The notes: generated by a model from the letters alone, not told the origin. DNA of 64,000 nucleotides from a bacterium (GCA_021845685.1 JAJZVN010000007.1:46048-110047), one strand, 5' to 3'; shown: positions 8,320 through 20,615, numbered from the stretch's first letter. Numbers and translations: made by a program.

Positions 8320-11313
8320 TTAAACAAAATATTTATTATTTTTATTTAGACTATCGTAAAAAGCTTCTAATCTAGTAACATATCCTGCATCCGCATTATG
8401 TTCGTCTATTTCAATTTCTAAATAAGGTTTGTTTTTCATATAGTCGGCAAAAAAAGTTTTAATAAATGAATCCGGTCCGCAGCTATAGCTTGTTAAATAT
8501 ACGGCATTCAATTTAGGATTGTCTTTTATTATTTTTGCTGCCGACAATATTTTATGTCCTGCATGCCAGAACATATTGTCGTGTTCAGAAAATATCGACA
8601 CTTCATTGTAATCAAGAAAATCCATAGGCATAACCGTCATACCTAATGATGAAATTTTATTAGGAATTGCAAGATTAATTCCATCGTCTCCCATATTATA
8701 CGGTCTGCCTACAAGAACAGTTATATCATCATATTTTTCAAGAATTTCCTTGCCTTTATTTTTAAGTTTATTAAAAAAATCTATTTGTTTATCTAATGCA
8801 TTATCAAATGCATTAATAATTTTTTTTCTTGAAATTTTAAATTTTCTTAAATAATGAGTCAAGCTATCTATAGTTATATCTATATCTTTTTTATTATTAT
8901 TTAATCTAAATTCAGGCGTAATAAGATAAGTATCGCCAAAATCAATAAGCGATTTAGTCGAAAAAGGAACTCCCTGAATATACGGACACTGCGACGTGTT
9001 TGTCTGAAGTTCGTGATTTTTTTCTCTATTTATTAATGCAGGCAAAAATACGGCATCCACTTTCTTATCAATAAGATTCTTGGAATGGCCTAAAAGTACT
9101 TTTACGGGAAGACATGTATCCGTTATAGATTGCATATTTGAAATACCGATAATAGATTTATTTGTTTCATCGGATAGTATTACCGTAAAACCAAGCTCTG
9201 TAAACAAGCTGTTATATAGCGGGAACAAATCATAAGTTTCTAAACATAAAGGTATTCCTATGCGCGGTTTTGATAAATCATTTTCATTTTTTTGCGCATC
9301 ATAATTTTCAAATAATAGACTTTTTCTATAAATAAAGAAATTTTCGCCTTTTTTAATTTTACTTTTATTATCAATTTCAAAAATATCGCATCTTGCGCCA
9401 TAATAATGAGGGGGCTCTTGTTCTACAGAAACTTTATTGACTTCGCACAAATTCGAACATTTTTTGCATTCAAAAGATTCCTGCCCATATTTACGGTTTC
9501 TTAAATCAAATCCGACAAATTTTGATTCGTCTTTAGTTTGAAAGGCTAATAATGCGCTTCCTATCGCACCCGTTACTTCATTATGGTCAGGCACCGTAAT
9601 TTTCTTATTCAGCAGAGTTTCAAAAGCGCTGACTACCGCCTTATTTAACGCAACCCCTCCTTGAAACAGTATATGCTCTCCTATAGGTTTTCCAAGAACA
9701 ACTTTATTTAAATAATTTTCCACGATAGAATAGCTTAAACCTGCCAAAAGCTGATCTTTAGAAGCTCCTTTCTGTTGATGAGAAACGAGATCTGATTCCA
9801 TAAAAACAGTACATCTTTCTCCAAGACTGCAGGGGTTATCCGCTCTAAACGCCGACTCCGAAAATTCTTTTATTATATCCACATTTAATTTATCGGCTTG
9901 CTCTTCAAGAAAAGAGCCCGTTCCTGCAGCGCATGCTTTATTCATTTCAAAATCCACGACGACGCCGTTATTAATTCTTATATATTTAGAATCTTGCCCG
10001 CCTATTTCAAAGACGGTATCAACTGTATTATCTATAAATACCGAAGCTTCAGCCTGAGCCGTTATTTCATTTTTGACGATATCCGCTCCGATAAAATCGG
10101 CAATCAAATATCTTCCTGAACCGGTGGTGCATGCTCCTTTGACTTCAGTCCTTATATTATAAGCCGTCAGGTCGCCGTAAATTTCATATAAGGTTTCCGT
10201 TACAACTTTGATCGGCTCGCCGTTGGTTTTTTTATATTTTTTAATTACAAGCTCTTTATTGTCATCTAATAACACTATATTAGTAGAAACGGAACCTGTA
10301 TCTACTCCGATATAAACCGGAACCGTCAGTCCTGAATATTTTATTAAATTTTTATCCCGAACAAAGTCAAAATCGGCTGTTTTGCTTACTGCTGGCTTAT
10401 TAAGATTAGGATGATATTTTCCGGTTAATCTGCTTTCACCGAGAAATTTTTCTAAGTTTTCTAATCCATTAAATTTAAAACTATTAATTTCGTTTTTTGC
10501 AATTTCATTTTTTGATATTAAGGCAATCCCGATTGCGGCCATTACAGTGTGATGCTTCGGTATTACCAATTCTCCGTTCTTTAAACCTAATACATCTTCA
10601 AACGCCCTTATCATACCTTTATTGTAAGCAACTCCTCCTTGAAAAATCACGGGTTTTTTTATTTTTTTCCCCTTTGCCACAACGCCCATAAAATTTCTTG
10701 CGACAGCATAACACAAACCTGCAACTATATCCTGAATAGGGGTAGAAATTTGCTGCAGATGAATCATATCGGATTTTGCAAACACGGTACATCTGCCTGC
10801 AATTTTTGCAGGATTTTCAGATAAAACCGCTAATCTTCCAAAATCTTTCTCTATATCAATATTAAGTCTATCTGCCTGCTGATCTAAAAAAGAACCCGTA
10901 CCTGCGGCGCATAAATCGTTTAATCCAAAATCGTCTAAGTATATATCGCCTGTTTTTTCATTTTTATTTAACAATATAAATTTTGAATCCTGCCCCCCCA
11001 TTTCAATAACTGTTTTTACTTCGGGATAAAAATATTTAACAGCTTCTGTTTGAGCGACAAGTTCATTAATATTGGGTATGTTTAATATATCGCCGAGGGT
11101 CCTTGATCCTGAACCTGTAACCCCGATTGAATAAAAATTTTCAACTGGAAATTCACTAAAAGTGTTTTTTAATACATTATATGCAGTTTTAAGCGATTCC
11201 CCATTTGATCTCGTATATGTTTTAGATACAACATTTAGCTTTTCGTCTAATATTGCAGTTTTAACAGTGGTTGAGCCTATATCTATGCCTAAAAAAAGTT
11301 TATCCATTATCAT
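8320..11313 (-). CDS. Acyl-CoA dehydratase activase, BadF/BadG/BcrA/BcrD (HgdC) duplicated-domain type
   Basis: A 997-residue ATP-dependent electron donor/activator of the 2-hydroxyacyl-CoA dehydratase or benzoyl-CoA reductase class. Two ASKHA ATPase domains are fused in tandem: the first begins FLGIDIGSTTVKTAIL (about 12), the second YIGVDTGSVSTNIVLL (about 342). Each carries the CAAGTGSFL and GRCTVF cysteine motifs that bridge a [4Fe-4S] cluster. A DUF2229-like C-terminal domain follows (RIGIPLCLETYDLFP onward). The best start is the ATG at 11313, whose A is the last base of the moaE stop (TGATG) with AAGGA upstream; an in-frame start 15 bases earlier lies within moaE. No dehydratase subunits are nearby, so the partner is unknown. 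Confidence 0.85.
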   Translation of the reverse strand: MIMDKLFLGIDIGSTTVKTAILDEKLNVVSKTYTRSNGESLKTAYNVLKNTFSEFPVENFYSIGVTGSGSRTLGDILNIPNINELVAQTEAVKYFYPEVKTVIEMGGQDSKFILLNKNEKTGDIYLDDFGLNDLCAAGTGSFLDQQADRLNIDIEKDFGRLAVLSENPAKIAGRCTVFAKSDMIHLQQISTPIQDIVAGLCYAVARNFMGVVAKGKKIKKPVIFQGGVAYNKGMIRAFEDVLGLKNGELVIPKHHTVMAAIGIALISKNEIAKNEINSFKFNGLENLEKFLGESRLTGKYHPNLNKPAVSKTADFDFVRDKNLIKYSGLTVPVYIGVDTGSVSTNIVLLDDNKELVIKKYKKTNGEPIKVVTETLYEIYGDLTAYNIRTEVKGACTTGSGRYLIADFIGADIVKNEITAQAEASVFIDNTVDTVFEIGGQDSKYIRINNGVVVDFEMNKACAAGTGSFLEEQADKLNVDIIKEFSESAFRADNPCSLGERCTVFMESDLVSHQQKGASKDQLLAGLSYSIVENYLNKVVLGKPIGEHILFQGGVALNKAVVSAFETLLNKKITVPDHNEVTGAIGSALLAFQTKDESKFVGFDLRNRKYGQESFECKKCSNLCEVNKVSVEQEPPHYYGARCDIFEIDNKSKIKKGENFFIYRKSLLFENYDAQKNENDLSKPRIGIPLCLETYDLFPLYNSLFTELGFTVILSDETNKSIIGISNMQSITDTCLPVKVLLGHSKNLIDKKVDAVFLPALINREKNHELQTNTSQCPYIQGVPFSTKSLIDFGDTYLITPEFRLNNNKKDIDITIDSLTHYLRKFKISRKKIINAFDNALDKQIDFFNKLKNKGKEILEKYDDITVLVGRPYNMGDDGINLAIPNKISSLGMTVMPMDFLDYNEVSIFSEHDNMFWHAGHKILSAAKIIKDNPKLNAVYLTSYSCGPDSFIKTFFADYMKNKPYLEIEIDEHNADAGYVTRLEAFYDSLNKNNKYFV

Positions 11314-11741
11314 CAAATCCTTTTCCATTTTTCATGATCGCCGAAAGATTCTTTTTTCCATATCGGCACAGTTTCTTTTATATTGTCTATTAAGAATTTA
11401 GAAGCTAAATAAGAAGTATCTCTATGCGGGCTGGAAACGGCGATTGAAATTGAAATTTCACCTATTTCTATCTTTCCTGTTCTATGAATAACGGCAATTT
11501 TATTTAAATCATATTTCTTGAAAGCATCGCTTATAAGTTTGTCTATCTCCTTTAGCGCCATTTCTTCATATGCTTCATAGTAAAGAAATTTAACAGGCGT
11601 GCCGTCTTCATTATCCCTAACCGTGCCGTTAAATAGAAGGACGGATCCTGCCGCCGGATCGGATACAAAATTTAGAGCTATATTTACATCAATATTTGTT
11701 TTAACGATATCTATATAAAAAAAATTATTACCGATAGGCAT
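11313..11741 (-). CDS. moaE: Molybdopterin synthase catalytic (large) subunit MoaE
   Basis: A 142-residue MoaE. With MoaD-thiocarboxylate it inserts two sulfurs into precursor Z (cPMP) to make molybdopterin in the cytoplasm. Family motifs are AGSVLLFNGTVRDNEDG, VKFLYYEAYEEMA, HRTGKIEIGE, SSPHRD and the active-site lysine region IKETVPIWKKE. Length is normal. Its stop overlaps the start of the activase gene by one base, so the two are probably translationally coupled. moaD lies about 100 bases upstream on the same strand and moaB further upstream, giving a moaB-moaD-moaE order. The activase at the end of this run is an unusual operon partner for moaE. Confidence 0.93.
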   Translation of the reverse strand: MPIGNNFFYIDIVKTNIDVNIALNFVSDPAAGSVLLFNGTVRDNEDGTPVKFLYYEAYEEMALKEIDKLISDAFKKYDLNKIAVIHRTGKIEIGEISISIAVSSPHRDTSYLASKFLIDNIKETVPIWKKESFGDHEKWKRI

Positions 11742-11844
11742 TATTTTTATATCCTTTATTTATTATTTATTTATTTATTATTTTAATGCACATCTTACGA
11801 TAAATTTACTATAGTTCATAGATTATTCGTATTATTTTTATTTA

Positions 11845-12096
11845 TTATATTAATCCGCCACTGACCGGCATTATAATTGTAACTTCATCATTATTACTTA
11901 AAACAGGATTGTCATCTCTGTATTCCATATTTACCGCAAATTTAGAAATACTAATCAAACGGTTTACTTCAGGATAAGAAGTTTTAATATAATTTTTCAA
12001 GTCTTCTAATGTTGCGCCCTCTTCAAAATTTAAATCTAACTCGCTTTTTCCGATTAAATCTTTAAAAGCCGCAAATAACTTTAATTTAATTTGCAT
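11845..12096 (-). CDS. moaD: Molybdopterin synthase sulfur carrier subunit MoaD, with two residues after Gly-Gly
   Basis: An 83-residue ubiquitin-fold sulfur carrier (MQIKLKLFAAFKDLIGKSEL at the start, IIMPVSGG at the end). MoaD is normally adenylated and thiocarboxylated on a terminal Gly-Gly. Here the codons read VSGGLI then TAA, so two residues follow the Gly pair. The protein would need C-terminal trimming, or the tail would block sulfur loading. The rest of the fold is intact and the neighbours moaE and moaB are ordinary, so the gene is unlikely to be dead. Sulfur carriers with short tails processed by JAMM-type peptidases are known (QbsE); no such peptidase gene is seen in this window. 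Confidence 0.88.
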   Translation of the reverse strand: MQIKLKLFAAFKDLIGKSELDLNFEEGATLEDLKNYIKTSYPEVNRLISISKFAVNMEYRDDNPVLSNNDEVTIIMPVSGGLI

Positions 12097-12244
12097 TTTT
12101 ATATTATTTTTTTATATTTATTATTATGAAAATGCCATATTTGTTAAATTAATAATCACTTAAATCCTTAGTTGACAAAATTACTTAAAATACTTAAGAT
12201 TGTTTAAATAAAATTTGTATATTTTTTAATTATATTCTATAGGG

Positions 12245-12763
12245 CTATTTAGTAATTTCATAATACATATGCCCGATTTCTTTGATTATTATTTTTTCCA
12301 TTGCTAATTTAACGGCATTAATAGAACCCGGTATAGAAAAAATAATTTTTTTATTATAAATACCGCAGGAACCTCTTGACATTATTGCTGCAGAACCAAT
12401 TTCTAAGAAACTTAAATGTCTGAATAATTCCCCAAATCCATATATCTCTTTATCATAAAGTTCGCTTACCGATTCATATGTATAATCTCTTTGCGATATG
12501 CCTGTGCCGCCGTTAATTATAATTGAATTTACATCTGCATTAAAATTTTTAGAACATATATTAACTAATTCTTTCTGAAGCAAGTCTTTATCGTCTTTTA
12601 ATATTTTGTATCCTACAATATTATGATTATTTTCCGTTAAATAATTATTAATATAAATTCCGCTTTCATCTGTTTCTTTATTTCTTGTATCGCTTAATGT
12701 TATAGTAAATACATTTAAAGATTTTTTTGCATTATTACTTGATTTATGTTCTAAATGTCCCAT
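12245..12763 (-). CDS. moaB: Molybdenum cofactor protein MoaB/MogA family
   Basis: A 172-residue MoaB/MogA fold protein that adenylates molybdopterin before metal insertion. Motifs visible are LSDTRNKETDESG (substrate loop), IINGGTGISQRDYT (the catalytic GGTG with conserved Asp) and the C-terminal IFSIPGSINAVKLAMEKII. It heads the run moaB-moaD-moaE on the minus strand, about 150 bases upstream of moaD. The N-terminal extension of about 15 residues before the first strand (VFTITLSDTR) is a little long but there is no better internal start. No molybdoenzyme is encoded nearby, so the cofactor must serve enzymes elsewhere in the genome. Confidence 0.85.
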   Translation of the reverse strand: MGHLEHKSSNNAKKSLNVFTITLSDTRNKETDESGIYINNYLTENNHNIVGYKILKDDKDLLQKELVNICSKNFNADVNSIIINGGTGISQRDYTYESVSELYDKEIYGFGELFRHLSFLEIGSAAIMSRGSCGIYNKKIIFSIPGSINAVKLAMEKIIIKEIGHMYYEITK

Positions 12764-13154
12764 AATATATTTTATATGAAATTTTTAAAATATTTTTTTA
12801 TTATCAAATTTAAACAAAAATAACAAAAAAAATAACAAAAATAAAACGACGAGTTAATATATAGTATTATATAATATCATATATTAAAAAGCTATATAGA
12901 TTTTATTCCTTAATTCTTAAAATATTGCTGCATATTTTATAATTTCTATTGCATGATTAAGATTATTTTCTTATCCTTTAATATAATAAAACTTTTAAAA
13001 TATTGTTTAAACGATTATAGATATTGATATTAGCTGTTATTATATTTTTCACAGCAAATACATTTTGTTTGTAACAGTAAAATCCGTCTTTAAAAAATAA
13101 TAGATAGAATATATATATAGTATAGATAGGATAGATAGATAAAAACTATTTATT
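12764..13154. other. Intergenic gap with no gene
   Basis: About 390 AT-rich bases between the moaB start and the groEL terminator. I see no open frame with a ribosome site. A short run of TAGA-like repeats lies at about 13102-13140. The moaB promoter should be here but no convincing -35/-10 pair stands out. Confidence 0.5.
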
Positions 13155-13210
13155 AAAAAAAATGCCGACTGCAGAATAATGATTATTTACTCTGTCTTCG
13201 GCATTTTTTA
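13155..13210 (-). terminator. Rho-independent terminator of groESL
   Basis: Outer arms AAATGCCGA and TCGGCATTT enclose a loop that itself contains the AATAAT/ATTATT palindrome. On the minus strand the hairpin is followed by a run of eight T. It lies 35 bases downstream of the groEL stop. Confidence 0.85.
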
Positions 13211-13244
13211 ATTTTGAAATTTATTATTATTTGTTAATTAATTA

Positions 13245-14909
<1,665 letters not shown>

Positions 14910-15031
14910 TTAAATTTCATTTAAAAATATTAACATTCTTGTAAACTTTCTTGTACCACATAATATAAATATATAACTATAATATATATAACTATAATTT
15001 TCAGGCAAGCATATAATAATAAAAATTAGAA

Positions 15032-15322
15032 TTACTTTTCAATAATAGCCAGAACATCATCTTCTTTCATAATAAGATATTCTTTATCGTCTACTTTGAT
15101 TTCATTGCCTGAATATTTTGCAAATAAAACTAAATCGCCTTCTTTGACTTCGAGCGGTATTTTTTTTCCGTCTTCGGACGTTCTTCCATTACCGACAGCG
15201 ATAACTTTGCCCTGCATCGGTTTTTCTTTTGCCGCATCAGGTATAAACAAGCCGCTTTTAGTTTTTTCTTCTTCCTGAAGCCTTTCAACAAGTATTCTGT
15301 CCTGCAAAGGTTTAACTTTCAT
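15032..15322 (-). CDS. groS: Co-chaperonin GroES
   Basis: A 96-residue GroES, the heptameric lid of GroEL. It shows KPLQDRILVERLQEEEKTKSGLFIPDAAKEKP (with the mobile loop around residues 17-32), then the beta-barrel core ending DDVLAIIEK. The start I choose is the ATG at 15322, nine bases after GGAGAG. An ATG two codons earlier is only three bases from that site. The groESL operon order, CIRCE operator upstream and terminator downstream are all standard. Confidence 0.97.
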   Translation of the reverse strand: MKVKPLQDRILVERLQEEEKTKSGLFIPDAAKEKPMQGKVIAVGNGRTSEDGKKIPLEVKEGDLVLFAKYSGNEIKVDDKEYLIMKEDDVLAIIEK

Positions 15323-15395
15323 AAACATTCTCTCCTTAATTATAATTATTTAAATTAATTATTTTTATTAAAATTATGATATATATTTTTATATT

Positions 15396-15422
15396 TTAGC
15401 ACTTAAATATATTGAGTGCTAA
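15396..15422 (-). promoter_or_regulatory. CIRCE operator (HrcA binding site) of groESL
   Basis: TTAGCACTT, nine bases, GAGTGCTAA: the canonical CIRCE inverted repeat with one mismatch (final T for C in the left arm). It lies about 75 bases upstream of groS, where HrcA repression of heat-shock operons acts. hrcA itself is not in this window. Confidence 0.95.
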
Positions 15423-15585
15423 CTTTTCTAAATATACACTCACTTTTTTTAAAATACAATCATATGATTTTGCGTTATTTTACATAATAACATAAAAATT
15501 TCTATATGTATATTAATATAATACTGTTTTTTTAAGTTTTACTTAATTTTTCAATTTATTATTATTTTAAAATTGTTTTTTAGTT

Positions 15586-16383
15586 TTATGAAATCATTCT
15601 TTTTTTTATAAAATAAACCGAAAGATAAAAAAAGATAAAAGAAAAAATCAAAATTATTATTAAATCAATAAACATCATAAAATTTATATGCCCTAAAAAC
15701 AAAGATCTTGTAACTTTTACCGTATAATATAAAGGCATTATGTAAACAATATATCTGACTGTATTCGGCAATGCGGAAACAGGATAAAAAACTCCCGAAA
15801 ATAAAAACATAGTAGATATTGCTACGGTGAAATAATAAGAAAAAAAATCGTAAGAAGGCGCAAATGATGTTATAAGTATAGATAAAGATGCAAACATCAA
15901 TCCGTTTATAATAATAATGATGGGAATTAACAGTATAAAAGGCGAAATATGCGGTCTGAAAAAAATTAACGCTATTAATAAAACAGCAAATCCGCTCATA
16001 AACGCTTTTGCCGCAGCCCATAAAACTTCTCCTGCGGTTATTTCTTCAATGCTTACAGGGGTAACCAATATTGCATCAAATATACCTTTTGTAGTCATTC
16101 TCGTATATGAGCCGAATGTTCCTTCAAAGGAAGCTGCATACATTGAAGAAGAAGCTATAATTCCGGGTATAATATATAAAAGATAAGGAGTTCCATGTAT
16201 ATTGTGTATAAATTTTCCTATTCCTAAACCTAAAGCTGCAAGAAAAAGCAGCGGTTCAAGAATGTCTCCTATTACGCTTGGTTTATAAAACCTGAGCCAA
16301 ACTTTGAAATTCCTATAAAAAACTGCATATAATCTAAGACTGATATTATGATTAATTTCATTAATTACTTTTATAATTTTCAT
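15586..16383 (-). CDS. ABC-2 type exporter permease (NodJ/YadH-like)
   Basis: A 265-residue integral membrane permease with six predicted hydrophobic segments and the ABC-2 motif around LFSGVFYPVSALPNTVRYIVYIMPLYYTVKVTRSLFLG near residues 195-230. It pairs with the ATPase encoded just upstream; the two genes overlap by 23 bases, so they form one transport unit. Members of this NodIJ/YadGH/DrrAB group export lipids, oligosaccharides or drugs. The cargo cannot be deduced. The genes downstream (groES) are in a separate transcript with its own CIRCE operator. Confidence 0.87.
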   Translation of the reverse strand: MKIIKVINEINHNISLRLYAVFYRNFKVWLRFYKPSVIGDILEPLLFLAALGLGIGKFIHNIHGTPYLLYIIPGIIASSSMYAASFEGTFGSYTRMTTKGIFDAILVTPVSIEEITAGEVLWAAAKAFMSGFAVLLIALIFFRPHISPFILLIPIIIIINGLMFASLSILITSFAPSYDFFSYYFTVAISTMFLFSGVFYPVSALPNTVRYIVYIMPLYYTVKVTRSLFLGHINFMMFIDLIIILIFSFIFFYLSVYFIKKRMIS

Positions 16384-17191
16384 TTTTAACTATATCCATA
16401 AAAACATCCTCTAATGATTTTAATCCTTTATTGTTATTTTGCAGTTCTTCTTTTTGCAGCAGATTGCCGAATGCATCAGTAACAATATTTTCACCATTAT
16501 TTTTATTTAAAATATAGTCAACGGATCCGTTTAAAACTATTTCTCCATGGTTAAGCAGTATAACATTTCTAAATAGTTTCTCTGCTTCATCCATATAATG
16601 CGTTGACATTAATATAGTAATGCCGCTTTTATTTAACAATTTTAATTTATTCCATATATTTAGCCTGTATTCAGGATCTAGCCCTATCGTAGGCTCGTCA
16701 AGTATAATAATTTTCGGACTGTTGACAAGAGCTCTTGCAATTAGCAGTCTTCTTCTATATCCTCCCGATAGATTGATAACTTTAAAATTTTTCTGTTCCG
16801 CCATATTAAAAAAATCCAGCAACTCGGAAGCCCTTTTTAAAGATTCTTTTTTATTTATTCCAAAATACATCGAATATATTATCAAATTTTCAAAAACGCT
16901 TAAATCTTCGTCAAGATTATCTTCCTGAGGAACAACGCCTATAATAGACTTAATCTTTCTCGCATCATGCTGTAAATTTGACGTTATATTTAAACCTAAA
17001 ATATCAATATTGCCGGATGTCGGTATTACAACGGAATATAAAATTTTCAAAATTGTCGTTTTACCGGCACCGTTCGGACCGATTATGCCAAAAAAATCTC
17101 CTATTTTAATCCTGAACGAGATATTATTAAGGGCTGAAAAATTATTGTAGAACTTAGTTAAATTTTCAACTGAGATAGCATAATCATTCAT
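16361..17191 (-). CDS. ABC exporter ATP-binding protein (NodI/YadG-like)
   Basis: A 276-residue cytoplasmic ATPase. Walker A is GPNGAGKTT (about 38-46), a Q-loop VPQEDNLDEDLSV follows, the signature is NLSGGYRRRL (about 143-152), Walker B is IIILDEPTIGLD (about 163-174) and the switch His is in STHYMDEAE. It powers the overlapping permease gene. The LSGGY-R-R-R-L form of the signature and 'PQEDNLD' match the NodI/DrrA subgroup. dcd lies only 30 bases upstream on the same strand, so transcription may be shared, although the functions are unrelated. Confidence 0.9.
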   Translation of the reverse strand: MNDYAISVENLTKFYNNFSALNNISFRIKIGDFFGIIGPNGAGKTTILKILYSVVIPTSGNIDILGLNITSNLQHDARKIKSIIGVVPQEDNLDEDLSVFENLIIYSMYFGINKKESLKRASELLDFFNMAEQKNFKVINLSGGYRRRLLIARALVNSPKIIILDEPTIGLDPEYRLNIWNKLKLLNKSGITILMSTHYMDEAEKLFRNVILLNHGEIVLNGSVDYILNKNNGENIVTDAFGNLLQKEELQNNNKGLKSLEDVFMDIVKNENYKSN

Positions 17192-17221
17192 AATTATAAT
17201 TATTATAAAAAGGCGAATGTT

Positions 17222-17770
17222 TTAAAGGCGCGGAAGAGTTATGCCTGCCTGAGACTGATATTTTCCCTTTTTATCTTTATACGAAACTCTGGGCGCTTCT
17301 CCTTCAAAAAAAAGCACCTGAGCAAGGCCTTCATTTGCATATATTTTTGCAGGCAAAGGAGTCGTATTTGAAATTTCAAGAGTAACATATCCTTCCCATT
17401 CCGGTTCAAAAGGGGTAACGTTCACTATTATACCGCATCTTGCATAAGTGGATTTACCAAGACAAATTGTGACTACATTTCTAGGAATCTTAAAATATTC
17501 GACGGATCTTCCAAGAGCAAAAGAGTTAGGAGGTATAATACATTCTTCCGTAGTTACGTCAACAAATGACTTGGTATCAAATTTTTTAGGGTCAACTATC
17601 GTAGTATTAATATTGGTAAAAATTTTAAATTCGTTAGATATCCGCAAATCATATCCAAATGACGAAACACCGTAAGATATTACTCCGTTTCTAACCTGCG
17701 CATTCTCAAAAGGCATTATCATATCATATTCTTTTGCCATTTTTTCAATCCAGATATCATTTTTAATCAT
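17222..17770 (-). CDS. dcd: dCTP deaminase
   Basis: A 182-residue trimeric enzyme that deaminates dCTP to dUTP for thymidylate synthesis. The signatures are [61 protein letters not shown] with the catalytic Glu at 132, and the C-terminal nucleotide-closing region [15 protein letters not shown]. Its length suits a mono-functional Dcd. A bifunctional dCTP deaminase/dUTPase (as in Methanocaldococcus) cannot be ruled out from sequence alone. It precedes the NodIJ-like transporter by 30 bases. Confidence 0.95.
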   Translation of the reverse strand: MIKNDIWIEKMAKEYDMIMPFENAQVRNGVISYGVSSFGYDLRISNEFKIFTNINTTIVDPKKFDTKSFVDVTTEECIIPPNSFALGRSVEYFKIPRNVVTICLGKSTYARCGIIVNVTPFEPEWEGYVTLEISNTTPLPAKIYANEGLAQVLFFEGEAPRVSYKDKKGKYQSQAGITLPRL

Positions 17771-17883
17771 TATAAAAACAACCGCCAGTTTAAATTTGCA
17801 AAAATCTAAACTTAAACGCCTCCATATAATATTTACGCGTGAATTTACAGATTTTTATTCAAATGTTATTTTGTTATTTATTA

Positions 17884-18582
17884 TTACCCTAATTTTAAAT
17901 TAAATTTTATAATATTATCAACAATTTCATCAGGGTCATCTAAGACTTGCAGAATATCAACGTCCGAAGGCGATATATAACCTTTTTTAAGTGTATTGTT
18001 TTTAATCCAGTCAATAAGACCGTTCCAATAATCGGAGCCGCATAATATGACGGGAAAAGGCTTTGTTTTATCAGTCTGGATTAATTCTACCGTTTCAAAA
18101 AGTTCATCCAATGTGCCGAATCCTCCAGGCATCATTATGTAAGCTGAAGCATATCTAACAAGCATTACTTTTCTTACAAAAAAATAGCGAAATTCAAGAG
18201 TAAAGTCTGCATATTTGTTAATCGTCTGCTCTTTAGGAAGCTTAATATTAAGCCCTACGGAATTAACTTGAAGATCAAACTCATCTTTAGCTTCTTTACA
18301 TCCCCTATTGGCAGCTTCCATTACTCCGGGACCGCCGCCTGATATAACTGAATAGCCTTTTAAAGCTAACTTCCTGGCAATTGTTTTTGTGTTTTTATAA
18401 ACATCGCTATTTTCATCAATCCTGGCACTTCCATAAATAGTAACCGCAGGACAAACTGAAGGAAGGACATCAAAGCCATCCACAAATTCGCCCATAATTC
18501 TAAATAACCGCCAGGGCTCTCCTTTATTAAGAGAATTTAATTCATAATCATGATTTTTAAAATTTTCTTTTGTTATAGACAT
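17884..18582 (-). CDS. LOG-family protein (TIGR00730; cytokinin riboside monophosphate phosphoribohydrolase-like)
   Basis: A 232-residue Rossmann-like protein with the LOG-family motifs SGGGPGVMEAANRGCKEA (about 79-96) and PGGFGTLDELFE (about 152-163), the second being the catalytic PGGxGTxxE with the conserved Glu. LOG enzymes cleave nucleoside 5'-monophosphates, releasing the base; in bacteria they probably recycle nucleotides or act as PpnN-like enzymes. It sits downstream of the ferredoxin gene on the same strand, with a long 13-bp inverted repeat in the gap between them. Cytoplasmic; the true substrate is not determinable here. Confidence 0.88.
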   Translation of the reverse strand: MSITKENFKNHDYELNSLNKGEPWRLFRIMGEFVDGFDVLPSVCPAVTIYGSARIDENSDVYKNTKTIARKLALKGYSVISGGGPGVMEAANRGCKEAKDEFDLQVNSVGLNIKLPKEQTINKYADFTLEFRYFFVRKVMLVRYASAYIMMPGGFGTLDELFETVELIQTDKTKPFPVILCGSDYWNGLIDWIKNNTLKKGYISPSDVDILQVLDDPDEIVDNIIKFNLKLG

Positions 18583-18608
18583 TAATATTTTTCTGATTAT
18601 AATTAAAT

Positions 18609-18668
18609 TACATTGTATCTCCGATTTATATCTGCGTTTAAATTAGTCAAATCAAGAGATACAATGTA
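18609..18668. repeat. 13-bp perfect inverted repeat upstream of the LOG gene
   Basis: Arms TACATTGTATCTC (18609-18621) and GAGATACAATGTA (18656-18668) are separated by 34 bases, 27 bases upstream of the LOG start. There is no T-run on either side, so a terminator is unlikely. It could be a leader hairpin or a looped operator. Confidence 0.6.
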
Positions 18669-18784
18669 TATAAACAGTAAACTGATTAATTTATTTTTTT
18701 ATATTTTTTGCCTTTAAATATTATTAATTAATTAAAGAAAAAATAAAAAAAATACATAAATAAATAATACTTATACAAAATTAA

Positions 18785-19048
18785 TTAAAATTTAAAATCC
18801 GTCTTATCAGGATGAATTTTTTTTGCTTTTTCTTTAAGCTGCTCTTTAGTTTCTTTATGATTATCGTCAGGGATACAACAATCAACAGGGCACACTGAAG
18901 CGCATTGAGGAGAATCATAAAAACCATAGCATTCTGTACAAAGATCTACGGATATAACATAAAGATCCCCTTCAGTTATTGCGTCATTAGGACATTCAGG
19001 AATACAAACGCCGCACGCGATACATTCATCTGTAATAATTATAGCCAT
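18785..19048 (-). CDS. YfhL-type 2[4Fe-4S] ferredoxin
   Basis: An 87-residue ferredoxin. The first cluster motif is CIACGVCIPECP (residues 8-19). The second, CTECYGFYDSPQCASVCP, has the extra residues between its second and third cysteines that mark the Allochromatium/YfhL class of low-potential ferredoxins. A further Cys pair (CC in VDCC) follows. The Lys-rich C-terminal tail is typical. It should carry electrons for cytoplasmic anaerobic enzymes. The start at 19048 has a clear AGGAGG site. It is preceded by a TAGA microsatellite and the enolase gene, and followed at a distance by the LOG gene. Confidence 0.93.
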   Translation of the reverse strand: MAIIITDECIACGVCIPECPNDAITEGDLYVISVDLCTECYGFYDSPQCASVCPVDCCIPDDNHKETKEQLKEKAKKIHPDKTDFKF

Positions 19049-19135
19049 TAAAAAACCTCCTGTAATTAATTGAATTTAAGTTTTATTAGAAATACATTAA
19101 CACTATAATTAATATATTAAACATTTAGCATTTAG

Positions 19136-19200
19136 ATAGCATTTATAGATAGTATTTAGTTAGTTAGATAGATAGATAGTTTAGATAGATAGATAGATTA
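19136..19200. repeat. TAGA tetranucleotide microsatellite upstream of the ferredoxin gene
   Basis: Imperfect runs of TAGA/TTAGA occupy about 60 bases in the gap between enolase and the ferredoxin. It may be simple slippage DNA. A smaller similar tract is at 13102-13140. Confidence 0.7.
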
Positions 19201-19274
19201 TACCAAATAATTTTATTTAATTAAATAAAAAAATGATAAAAGTATAAATTATAAGTTTATATTTTAAATAAATT

Positions 19275-20615
<1,341 letters not shown>

